64,000 nucleotides of DNA. It comes from Eudromia elegans. Taxonomy: Eukaryota > Chordata > Aves > Tinamiformes > Tinamidae. The position numbers and the translations under genes were made by a program. Below are positions 25,108-36,808 of this stretch, one piece after another. Under the pieces are notes generated by a model. The model was not told the DNA's origin and made no database searches. It saw only the letters and a program-made list of their open reading frames with translations. The DNA is taken from assembly GCA_003342815.1 (NCBI GenBank), contig PTEX01000137.1, positions 476,852-540,851 of the forward strand, read 5' to 3'. Position 1 is the first letter of the stretch. Every line of letters starts with the position of its first letter.

Positions 25108-25796
25108 GAGTGAGATAGTATCCTGAAGGATTTTGTGTAACATCTAAAATAAATGTCTTAGTATGGGCAAGCATCAAATTAGGTTAATTGAGTTCACCTG
25201 ATATTCAGATTCAGCTTTTGTATCAGGGCACCAATTTAATATGAAAGACTGTGGATGTATTTCTGTGAAAATTGCTTTTAAATTGTTGCATGGATATGCT
25301 TTGCTTCCTTTGTGTGCTAGAGAGTGATTTATAATACAGTTTTAAGATTATTTTCAGTTTATTTGATATTTTTGTTTTTGTTGACTTTTGTGTGGTAATG
25401 TAAGTCTGCTCAAAGAGTCAAGAGAGGACATACTGGTAGCATTGAGATAAATTATATTTTTAGTTCTGTCCAGAACAATTTTAAATAATAATGCTGGTAA
25501 TAGCTTTCTTTTTATTTCTGAGCAATCAACAGTAGATTTCTAGGGAACTATTGTGACTTCTGGGGTAGTTCATCTTGACTGATTTTTTTTATTGTTCTGT
25601 ACTGGGTTTACAGGAAGAGTAAAACAGATCTAAAGATTACATAGTATTTTTAAATCCTGGTTTTGGATTGAGTGGATCCTGTCATTAGGATAAACACACT
25701 CCATTAGGATGGAGTGAAATTGAGACAGCTTTGGGATAAAATATCAGTATACTTTGTGGACATACATTGTATGTTACACCCTGGCTGAAAGATCTA

Positions 25797-25846
25797 GAGC
25801 ATCTGCCAATAGTACATGATTTTGAGCATCTGCCAATAGTACATGA
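25797..25846 (+). repeat. Recent 27-bp tandem duplication
   Basis: A 23-bp block starting GAGCATCTGCCAATAG is present twice without mismatch (25797-25819 and 25824-25846), at a period of 27 bp. The absence of divergence points to a recent slippage event. Confidence 0.9.
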
Positions 25847-26689
25847 ACATGAATCCTTGGATCCGGGATGGTTGGGGTGGGAGATTCTCACTAGTCAATG
25901 ATCAGAAAGCCTCCCTGTCAACAAAATTGGGAAATTGGCAATTGCACAAAGTTATGCATTATTTTCTAAATTGTGTTTCTATACAATAAAAATGTGAAAA
26001 TTCATTCATTTTTCATTGATATTTTAATTGATCTTTTTCACTGACAGCTGACCAGTGAACTAAATAGTCAAATGAGAGCGTTTGCTAGGTCGAGAGAGAT
26101 ATCTTTCTGCTATTAAAGTTGGATGCAAAGCAGAGATATTGGTACAGAATAAAGTTTTTGTAGAATCTTTCTTTTTAACATTAGAATTTGTGAGTGCTCG
26201 GAAGAACATGTAGATCTTTCATATTTTCATGTGTTATTGTAGGAATTATTGATCTATATGCTTAAATCTGACTAATTTTTATAATCCAAAGGGGAACGAG
26301 TAACCATAAGTGACATGGTCTCTTAAGTGTTTTAATGTGCTATTCAACTCAAGAATATGAAGATTTGGAAATAAACATTTTGAGAAGCTTCATTTGAACA
26401 CCTATTTCTTAAATTGCTATTCACAAGAATTATATGTGTGAAAACTACTTCAGTATGTTTTCATGTCCTGGCAGTACTAAAGTGGAAGGCAAACTTCAGA
26501 CTGTCATTCTGTAAGAAGACTTCATCAAGTGATAACAAGGGAAAAAATGTATTGTAGCCTGAGTGGCTAGCTGAAAATTCCCGCTGGTTCCTGGGCGTTT
26601 TTTGCTCTTCCTAGTTAATGCTGGTTTGGTCTATTCTGCTCTCGTAGTTGCTGAGGGTGTTGGTGGATATTAGCATGATGTGAAACAGG

Positions 26690-26960
26690 GGTTTAGATGA
26701 GGCGAAGTCTCCTTGTAGGCTCTGCGTGGCTTCTGGGGCCTTGGCTGTGTAAGCACCACGGACAGAGGCCATGGGAGCCCCAGCTGGACACGCTCGGAGC
26801 TGTGAAGAAGCCTGAACTGCCAGTTCCCGCCTCGCTTGGAGCGGGCAGGGGAGTGCCTGGCACGGGAGGCAGGCACTCAAGTCATCCTCGGTTTGGTCCC
26901 TGAGTGACCTCATTGCTGCAGCCACATCCTTTGCTGCAGCCACGTGATTTTTTGGTGTTG
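26690..26960. other. GC-rich intronic patch with open frames on both strands
   Basis: About 270 bp of GC-rich sequence in an AT-rich intron, open on both strands (minus frame 26611-26943, plus frame 26697-26903). I do not recognise either product. A 13-bp direct repeat, TTGCTGCAGCCAC, occurs at 26913-26925 and 26931-26943, the second running into CACGTG. It may be an unrecognised exon, an intronic regulatory element or a decayed repeat. Frames open on both strands are expected from base composition alone. Confidence 0.35.
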
Positions 26961-29172
26961 AACTTCCTGCTAGGGGTCTTGCTTTTGCCTCTTTTGTATG
27001 TTGCTGCTACCCATATGACCGTCGCATGCCTGGAAGCTTTTCCAAAATCACCAGTTGCGTGATGGACAAGAAAAGTGTTTGAGGCTTACTTTTATGTAAC
27101 TGACAGATTTTATCCTAAATAATTTTTAAAACGAGTCTTTTCATGCTAATGTGCTTAGATGGAAGCTCTTGAGAGCTCACCTCTGGAATGTTCTTTGTTT
27201 ACGATTCTGAGTGATATATTAACCAGAAAAAATAAATATACTTCACAACTTCACAGTTGGCTCTGCTCAAGGAAGATATTTATAGATACACAGTGGTAGA
27301 GACTACTTGTTCCAAGTAGTTGGAAGTTTCGTCTCTATCAATGGTTTTGTCTGTGGCCTTTACAAAGCCTCCAACCAGATCAAGAGGAGAGTTTAATACC
27401 CTGAACAACTCATTAATCTTGCTTTAATATGTAAAGCCAAACTCAAGGCAGCCATTCCAAAATTGCTGTGTCTTATGACATATCTGAATGAATAAGATAA
27501 TCTTAGTGATCCTTGTTTTATATTATCCTTATATCATATTATGTCTTACACAGTTGACTATCAAGGCAGACTTCACCAAGCAACACGCCCTGACAGTACT
27601 AGAAAGAAGTATGTCAACCTCTAAGTCAGTGAGTGGCAACTTCATGTAATGCTAGTTTGTGTCAAACATTGTGTATCAGTATTTTACAGTATTATTTATA
27701 CAGTAATCTATAAAACTCTTCTGGAGAGTTGGCCATGTGATGTTGTGCAAACGTGAGCTAAGATTCTTCAGCTGAGGTTCTAAGGAAGATTCTACTTGTT
27801 AGTCAACTACCTGGGATCCTTGTGGGCAAATATTGGAAGGAAAAGGATTGCACTAACCCGTCCAGTGTTGTTTATATGAGGTATGGACATCCTGGGATCT
27901 AAACAAGGAACAGAATTTTGGAAAATTACAGCTACAGAGGGAGAGCTATCCTATTTTTACAGGTTCTAGTCTTTATTAAAAGGAGAAAAAAATAGTACTG
28001 TATGTATACATGGTCTTACATATATAAACATTTGTGTATATATTATAATCTCTGACATATATGTTAGTATGCTGTCTCAGTACACGTTGACTAAAATTGG
28101 AGACAGAATAGCTATGTAACAAGGGAACATATTGATAAGTAGTTTATTGTAGGTTTGTTGAATTGGATATGCCAGAATATTTTATGATTGGTTGCTTCTG
28201 ACCTGTTCATTTCAGCAGGTTGTTAATGACCAAAGTTACATCAACTGGAACTCAAATGAAATTTTAGAGCCGCAAGACATGTATTCCTCAAGACGAGTAT
28301 GTTGCACTGGAGCTTCAAACGTGTGTGATGAAGTTACATATGCATTGTGTCTGGCAGAATGTTTGCAGTAAATGAAATTGTCTATGAGGCAGTAACAAAA
28401 CAAGCACGTGCTGGTTAAGCAGCGCAATCAGATTGTGCTACAGTGTTCTTCTGGAACTGGCTTGTGTTGTCTTTGTTGCTTTCTTCTGCCATGCTGTATG
28501 AGGCATGAAGATAAAGCAGCACTTGGTGTAATGTTGAAGATATCAAGATAAAGCGACTATTAAGTTAAATTATCACCTGCAATTATTTGGCTTTTTATGC
28601 TAAGTATGATGTAGACTTGCTGGGACACCTGCAATTTTTTGGTTTTGCATTGAGGAGCAATTGTGCTGTGTGTGGTGAAAATTAGCTGTTGATATTTTCT
28701 GCAGTTACTGAATTGGATTAAAGTATCAATAGGCTAAGAAAAAGTGTGGAAAGATATAAAAATGGTAGTATGCTTTAGGAAAAGCTTTGCTTTACTTGAC
28801 AGATTGCTTACTTGCTCATTTGGTTCTTATAAAATAGTTTGAGATGTCTCGAAATGTGGAACATAACACAAGATTTTAATTTATTCTTCTAACTCCTTCT
28901 ATCAATATAACAATAAAGTTCATTAAATAGCCTATAATAATATTTGGTCTGTACATATGAAAATAAATAGCTTCCTTGTGATTCTTTTCTTTATATTCAA
29001 AAACTTCAGTATGATTTTTTAAAAAAAAGTTCTGTCCAAAATGTGAAGGTTTTGGATTTGTTTGTGTGGGTTTTTTTGACATGTGGTCGTACTTTAATAT
29101 ATTCCATTACTAACTTCTTTAGTTCCTGAAAAAGTTTCAAAACTTACAAGTATCTGTATTTCTTCTTTCCAG

Positions 29173-29201
29173 GAACGTTGTCATATTTATTAGAGGGCAT
29201 A
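29173..29201 (+). other. ZNF438: 5' UTR part of the start-codon exon
   Basis: The acceptor TTCTTCTTTCCAG (ending at 29172) opens an exon whose first 29 nt precede the ATG. There is no in-frame stop in this short leader, so translation could in theory enter from an upstream exon. The match to the human N-terminus nevertheless begins exactly at the ATG. Confidence 0.7.
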
Positions 29202-29229
29202 ATGCAGAATCCTTTAACTGTGTCGGCAG
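29202..29229 (+). CDS. ZNF438: ZNF438 coding exon with start codon (residues 1-9, phase 1 end)
   Basis: ATG CAG AAT CCT TTA ACT GTG TCG GCA G encodes MQNPLTVSA and one base of the next codon, then the donor GTACAG. The human protein begins MQNSVSVPP as I remember it, so both the start and the tiny exon are supported by similarity as well as by splice signals on both sides. The base at -3 is A, an acceptable initiation context. The phase-1 end joins correctly to the large exon at 40433 (G|AA = Glu) and equally well to the candidate cassette exons at 36704 and 39870. At 28 coding bases this exon is too short to be found from reading frames alone. Confidence 0.85.
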
Positions 29230-32200
29230 GTACAGTATACTTTCTATGTTTCTGAGGGAAATTACAGATTGTTTCTGACTTGAATTGTTATTGTTAATAA
29301 ATAACTTTATTACTCAGGTATTTTATTCTCCCTAATTTGTTTTTTTTTTAAAAAGCTGTTATACTGTAGCAGTTATTACTTAAAACAATTTCAGTGGCTA
29401 AGATTGTTTTATTTAGTGCTTTATTAATAACTGTTACCACCTATAGTTGCAGCTATAAATAGATAACTCTGCCTCTTAGTCGCTTCAACAGATTTAAATA
29501 TCCAGGGTTTATTGCAGTCTATTTTATCCCAGTGTATTTGATGGTGTAATTGGGGGTCAAACAATATAACAATTTTCAAGTTATAGTAAAAGAATATCAG
29601 GATGTGTTTCTAAATTTATAAATATAGTGAATATTGAGAAATTTATAATCTTATATTTTAGCACTATTTCTCCAGTAATTCTATGCTAATTGACATTTTA
29701 CTTAGCTGCTATTATTCTTTTGTCTTTTCAGAGTTTTTTTGTTGATTTTTTCAGTCGTTAGCATCTGAGTTTTTTGTTTTGCTATTTGTAAGGGTATTTT
29801 TGCTGTGAGAGTATGTACCCAAGCATCTACATGTTATCTATAACTTACATTTCCTTTCTGTGTTGACTGTGTCACAACACTAATATTTAAATGTGATTTT
29901 TAACTTGAAAGTCAGCTTGAATGTGATTCTTAAATGGGAAGGAATGTCTGATGTGTGTGACATTAGCTGTGACAGACTTTTCAGAGCAATTGTAGGCTGC
30001 CAGTTAAGTGTCCATTTTCAGTGCTTACATTAATTAATGGGGGGAAAAAAGCAAAATTTATAACTTCACTGTAAGCCTCGAGCTTCTACTCTCATGAAAG
30101 TTGATATTTTACTTGTTTTGACACCGTGGTAATTCTGAGGAAGCTCTTCCAGGGTGATGTGCAAAATATCTGAGTCGATGAGTTTTGTGCCTCAGGGCAC
30201 CCTTCTTCCAAGGGGCAGACATTCGGACTGTAGTGTAAAGCTATCCACCTTGCTGTGGGCACCTGTCAGTGTATTTGTGACTCAAATAGTTAATTCTAAT
30301 ACTTGAAAGCTTTAATTTAACCTTAAATAATAGAGTTTGTAGTCAAATTTAATGTTATCTTTGCTAAAGCCATTTCTGAATAATAGGAGGAAAAATGTAA
30401 ACCATGAAGCTGTTTGCAAAACTTAAAAGTAATGCATCATTTGCTTTAGGATTTTCTCTTAAAGAGAAATCCTTCCAGTTAATATCCTGTTACCAACTTT
30501 CACCTCGAGTGAACTATAACAGCCATCTTCTATACTTTAGAAGTGGGGCGTCGTGTTGAAAGCTGTAACCAGCTCCTGAGTATGAGCTCTGCTCCTGTGG
30601 AACCACAGTGCTCTACAAAGGTGCTTGGTTCACTGTGTTTGGTTTTGAATTCTTGACCATTACTTTGGCCTTGTGTGAAGTATCAGTTTTGTTTTTAAAT
30701 GTGTCATTGTGCTTAGAAAGTGTTGGGACTTTGTTAACAATTTTTGATAATTTATGTGCAGCTGCAAGTTGGCACATTTTTTACAAAGAAGGGGTTTGAA
30801 GGCTTTGGAAGCTGGTCCTGGCAGTAGGACCTGTCAGTCAGTTACACACAGGGCAGTGTTTCTCTCAGCCTTGCTCTGCTTTGAAAGTGCCTGTTGTTTT
30901 TCAGTAGACTATGGAAGTAATGACTAGTGCAAGTTCTTTGATTGACAGCATAAATCCTCCTGTCGTTTGTCATGTAATAGCAGGAGTCTTGTAATTTAAT
31001 ATATGCTCCTTTAGGATGTGTGCATTTTTCTCAAATTAAAATATTTCATAAGAAAACTGAATCTGTCATTTATGCAACCACCCACTGATAACCTCTGTTA
31101 ACAAAGTTGCCTTTTTCTGAATAATGAGAAATATTTAATTTCTGAGATTTTAATTGTTTCCTAGGAATCATGAAATCACCACTGGAGCATTGTATCTATA
31201 ATTCACATTCATGTTGATGTTTGCTGTTGAGCAAATTTTTTTTTTGTGCTGTTCCTTAATTGCATGAAGTATCATTGTAGACTGGTTAGAGGGTGAAATA
31301 GCTCGGGATGAGCAGCATTATCAGATTAATAAAAACCGTTTTGTTGAGTGACTCAGGCATGAAGTCATCATGTAGGAGAGGCTGTCCGTGTTCACCCAGG
31401 AGTTCCTTCAATGCTTTTCTCTGATTTTATGGTAAAGATCGAAAGAGCATATTCATACAAGCTGGAAATGTAGTTTTACTTCTTGAATGTCTTTAATTAA
31501 AAAAAAAAATTATATAGTTGAAATATGGCCTTGTATATGGCTTAGTAGATTGTGTGCTGGTGTTAGCATGGTGATATGGCCGGGAGATCTCGACCTTCAA
31601 TTAACCATGTAAATGGTTCTTAGCATCAGCCTTCGCTTTGCTGGAACCCCTGCTGCCTTGATATCACTAACATAAATGCAGGTGCAAATAGCGTTTATGC
31701 ACTTTGCTAGGAAGCAGTTGGAGGCATTTCACCGTGGGACACGACACTTTCACATTGTCTGCATCTGTTCAAATAATGTAGCCAAGCCAGTGACAGGAGA
31801 GCAGGGACACGAACATCTGCCCCCGGGACCGTTTGCCAGGCGGCAGATGCTTACATCTTTATTTATGCAGACGGGTTGTGTGAGGGGCTCAGCAGTGATG
31901 AACGCAAGGAAGTTTGATAAAGATTTCAGAGTGTTTCTTGGGACTGGAAAATGTGGTAATAAGTAAATTGGTAAATCACATTTGGCAACTGTGCTTAATT
32001 TTCAGCCTATCAAAAAAGAATATCTATTTAAATGTGTTGATCTTTTTAGTAACACGGACATTATTCCTGTGTTTATTCCTCTTATTAACTAGATAAACTC
32101 AAAGTCAATAAGAAATTTTGAATTTTTTTTCACAAAATTTCTGTTGTTTTCATACAGATCCTAAATAGTTTAATTTGAGTAATTATTTTCTAAGAGAAAG

Positions 32201-35200
32201 ACTTGACTATTTAGCTGTGTGGTCTTTCCCAAAAAAAAATTTAATCATGAGAAAGGAAAAGGGGAACCATTAAAGAAATACAAATCACCCAGATGACTTT
32301 CAAGAGAAATAAGCTCTTTACAGAAACCCTCAGAAAACACTCTCCAAGAATATCTAAAGTTTAGCAATGTGTTCTGTGATCTGTTCCTTCCTTTGGAGGT
32401 GATAAACCCTGTGTATCATTTGTACAGAAGGCTTGCAGTAGACCAGGCAAGGTCCCCTCCTCTGCTCCTCCTCAATGAGGGAGCCCATCGCTGCGTGTGC
32501 AGTTCAGAAGTCACTCTGCAGCTGCTTTTAGTGCCTCAGATTATGCAGAATTTACCCTGCTGCGAATCTGTAAATCAAAGTGATCTACAGGTTCTTTCTC
32601 CTGTACGTAGACCCTTCAAGCAGAAGGACTCTGATTTGTACATTATAAGGGGAAACCTTATAAAATGGCTAACAGTTTTACTTTTTCTCCCATAATGCTC
32701 TCTATTTTTGTATCTCTATTTTCAAAAAATAAGCTTGAAGAGAAAGAGGCAAGACTTCCTTTCTGTAGTCAAGGGGGGAGGGCTTCTGTTGTAGAGGGTG
32801 GGATTGAATTCCCAGTAAGAAAAAGATTGATTCTCTTCTTTGCTTATTTGAAACAGGAGCAAGATTCTAGCCAGAAAGTATTTCATGGTTTATTCATAAA
32901 ATGGTCCTACTTGACCTTTATGTGCAGCATATTTTCTGAAGAATTCTGTCTTCATTTTTGTAGCAGACCTGGCCATTATTGTTTCCTGCGCTTCAGGAAA
33001 AAATAAGTCTATTAATTACCACCAGTATTAGATGTATAAAGAATTTATCCACGTTGATGTGATCTTCATAGCAATTTCTGAAAGGCATTTGCATCAAGTT
33101 TACAAGGAATGAATTACTGGTTAGGTCTGTATCTTTCTTGAAGGTCATTTTAAGACATTTCAGCTGGCACTTCTCCCAGAAATTATTTTTTTAAAAACAA
33201 TTTAGATCTTATTTTTCAAATCTTCTGTTGGCTCCCACCTTCCAAAGTATCTGATTCATATGTACAATGCCACTGCAAGATCATGAATTCAGGGACCATT
33301 GCTTGCCTCATCTCCCTCTAGCTATTTTCTGAACAATTAGTTCCCCCAAGTGGTTGTGGCACTAAAGCTGTGCTTCACAAATCCCTGGGGATGGAATTCT
33401 GCCTTGGGAAGAATGACTAGGCAAAAAAGAAAAAGGGAAAAAAAAAAAGGAGGATAAAACACAGGAACTGCAGAGCTACCAGAATAGTTTTTATTTTTTC
33501 TGCTCAGCTGAGGCCTGTGGGAGCCCCATCGCTTCTGAATGAAGTGGACTTTGTCTGACGTGTTGTTACTGAAACTTGTATCAGCATATGGAAGATGAAA
33601 CATATTCTCTTTGTATATCTAGTGGTTTTTCTCTCATACAGAAATTCACTTTTCAAGCAGCAGAGAGGACACAGGTGTATGGTAGTAACTGCAATTGTTG
33701 CAGGGGCTCTGCACCATCTCCTACCCATAGACTTACCTGTATCAGGCTTTTTTCCTAAGTTCTCTTATTGTCAGAGTAACGAGAAAAATCTGAGCATCTG
33801 TGTGTTTTCTTTGTAAAGATGGAAGATATAAAGATACTCACAATTACAGATAATGCATCTAGCTCTTTTCATAGCAATTTTTGTTTGTTGTTTTGAAAAT
33901 ATATAATCTGCCTAAAGCCATTTAATTATGTTAATTATGTTATGAAATGAGAGCTTATTGACTGAGAGGCTCTACTTTCAATACGTGGAAGAATTTGAAA
34001 ATTCACAAACACTGTGAGAGGAGCTAAAAGAACAGCGGAATCTGCTAATAGATTCCACATTCATTCTTGCAAAGTAGTGTTTAAAAATCTCTTGTGTAGA
34101 CATTTGGACTACTAGGAAATAATTCAGGACTTTCCTCTCTATACAGGAGAAGAGGGATGGCCTTTTTTCCTTTTTACAGGGTTGCATTAAGCCTTACTTT
34201 GCCCACATGCCTTATTTTATGTAAGATGTTGCTTTAGCATATTGATTTACTCAGATGTGGCTAATAGCATACTTGATATAAAATTCTTCAAGTTTACCTC
34301 AAAGCTGTTGACCATTTATTATCCCCAACAGAAATAGCATTCATACATATTTGAAAAGTTTCTTGTGTTGGGGAAAATCTAGAGAGGTAAAAGTTCAAGG
34401 ATGTTACAAAGCCTTTAAGTATTTAAAATCTGCAGTAAGGCTGTTTTGTTTTCCTTGGATGAGAAATCCAGAATGTTCTCTTAGATGATTGCTGTTTATC
34501 CTAGTAATATAACATCTAGATATAATGACTTCTTGATGTGTTAACTTCCTTTTCCATGGAGATGTATGAGTATTGTTTGACAGAATGATTTTCTTTAGGA
34601 ACAGAGATGTTGAGAGGTTGCATTTGCAGAAAGAATCCTTCGTTACAGAAAGAAGCTCCTAGTGTACTTTAAAATGGTAGAGGAAGCATTTCTGAAAATT
34701 AATAGAATTATCTAACAGGATATAGATTGTTTATATTTTTCTCAATATTTTTATGGAAGTTATGTTGGATAGTGTATTTTTCAAATTCAGATCTGTGTAT
34801 ACTTTTGCACGTGTCGTTATGCAGTTGGTAGTACACAAAGGAGCTATGTCAGGAAAAAGGCATAGGATGAGACGTGAGCATTCTCATTAGGCTGGGAACT
34901 ACATAGCCATGATCTTGAATTACTGTAGGCATTACCCATGCAAAGTGACTAGCACTCTTCATGCCAAAAACCCTTAGTTTATTCCCATGCTGAATAGTGG
35001 TGTTAAAAGTTTTAAGGTTGAATATCCATTTTAATGGAGTCAGTTAACATTCAGAACATTTTTATTTTCTTTTTCTGCCGTAATATTCTCTTTCTAAGGA
35101 CATACTGTTGGAGGCTGTTTAAGGAAACTGGAAAGTATCGCACTGCTATTGGAATTTCTTGCAATTTGCTATAATTCTAATCTCTTAAAATAATAGATTT

Positions 35201-36703
35201 ATACCGGCTTTAAAGAATAGAAGGCCTTTCTACCTGTCAAAATGCTAAGTGCACAACACACAAATTACATTGATTCTTAAATCAGAGTTAATAATGTATA
35301 ACTTTAAAGACATCCAGTTTTCTTTTAGAATTTTAACAATTTAATCTTGTTCCTCCCATGATACACAGAACACATTGCTTTCTTAGCATATTGTACCTTA
35401 TCCTAGTGTTTCTGCAACTGAGGTACTGTGGTTTTCTTATCTTGTTTTGGAACACTTCGCTACTTTGTTTTTTGTAATCTGTTTTAAATTGCACAAAAGG
35501 CTGCCTATGTGGAAATGATTTTATTACTCATCAAAATCAAGCGCTAAAAGAGTCAGAAATGCCAAGGCGTAAGGTTCCTCCTATGCTTAAATATTCCTGC
35601 TTTTCAAACTCATGCAATAGCAATGTTCCTTACCCATTTTAATGGCCTTCTTTTGATAGCCATAACCCACATTGAACATTTTCCAAGATATTTTGTAAAT
35701 CTCATTTCTGGATTTGGTCTCTTCTTCCTGCTCTGTATGTACCCTAGTTTCACACTACCTGAATCCAGCAGGTAAGAGCTGAGGAGAGACCATTTCCCTG
35801 CTTCAGCTCAGGTGCTTGGGCTTACTACGATAATTTTAGGAAAATCGAGCTCATCCTGAGGCAGGAGCAGGTTCAATAGATAATAATCATTGGAAAAATG
35901 AGTTTCTTAAAGTACACAGGAACACATTGAACGCATACTAAGAGCTCACAACTTTCCCAAATTTTTAAAGAAACAAGACGTTGCTGTGTCAAATATCAAG
36001 GTCTTCCTTTTATGTACAGACATATTACTGGATTGTTCTTGTTTTGTATGAAGGCATGCATAGGAAAAGCTGACAGGGGTTGTTAAAATTTGTTTTAGAA
36101 AATTACCTGATGCAGTGGCTGGATATGGGATCTTCCACCCAGAAGGTTAATACTTGGCAGGGTTACAAAAAGCTGAAAATAGATCTTGCAGTGTATTGTT
36201 TGGGACAGTCCTAATCTTTGAACGTTATTACCAATCTCGCTTTTTACAAGTGTGCAGCAAAACTAGTTTTGAACAGAGAATGCCAAATTCTGTTTTGTTT
36301 AATATCTTCAGTTGTATTGATTTAAGTGGGATTAGGGAAAGTGCAAATCAGCCTAGCATTTAGCTCCCATATTTGAATTTTTTTAAAGCTACTGAAACTT
36401 CATTCTTCTCTTTTTTTTTTTTTGTTACTGTTGACTGTCTGCCATGATCGTGAAGCTGAAGCATCCCATCTGTTTATGGCATTAACCAGCTTTATTCTTT
36501 TTTTAAACTATCGCCCTGTATTTGGCATATAATATATTAGATTTTAAAATGTTTTTTTTTGAGAGGGGGAAAAGTGCAGAGAGCAAGAAGCATTAGCCTT
36601 CTTAATGCATTAGCTAGAAAGTAATGTTTTATATTGTCTTTTTGTTATCTTTTTTTTTTTTTCTCCTGGTTTCTATTTATAACTGATTGAAGCACTTTTG
36701 CAG
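29230..36703 (+). other. Intron downstream of the start exon, about 7.5 kb
   Basis: AT-rich DNA with short chance frames (113 codons or fewer) on both strands. There is no recognisable repeat family apart from homopolymer runs. The segment 31560-31900 is unusually balanced in composition and is discussed as a possible conserved non-coding element. Confidence 0.6.
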
Positions 36704-36808
36704 GTGGTGATTTTTTGCATGCTAATCCTGCAGAGAGACATTGTGTCCAACAAAGTATGCTGGGTCAGCAAAAACAAGAAACTTGTGCTGGAAAGACAGT
36801 ATCCACAG
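36704..36808 (+). CDS. ZNF438: Candidate in-frame cassette exon of ZNF438 (35 codons)
   Basis: The acceptor ...AGCACTTTTGCAG, preceded by a long T tract, and the donor ACAG|GTATTC bound 105 nt. Read in phase 1, inherited from the start exon, the segment is fully open (GGDFLHANPAERHCVQQSML... to ...KTVST) and exits in phase 1, so inclusion lengthens the protein from 818 to 853 residues without changing the frame. The human sequence I recall has no equivalent between MQNSVSVPP and the KSQFRTIAPK region. This is therefore either a lineage-specific or alternatively used exon, or a chance pairing of splice signals. A stop-free run of this length occurs by chance perhaps one time in five or six. 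Confidence 0.5.

Larger units (their letters stand above)
2512..29172 (+). other. Large AT-rich intron 2 (inferred), about 26.7 kb
   Basis: No supported protein gene lies on either strand. All reading frames are short (110 codons at most) and match nothing I know. The content is homopolymer tracts, a TG microsatellite, one old CR1 end, small tandem duplications, one perfect palindrome and GC-rich patches near 20.56-20.71 kb and 26.69-26.96 kb. Further untranslated exons could be hidden here. Confidence 0.5.
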
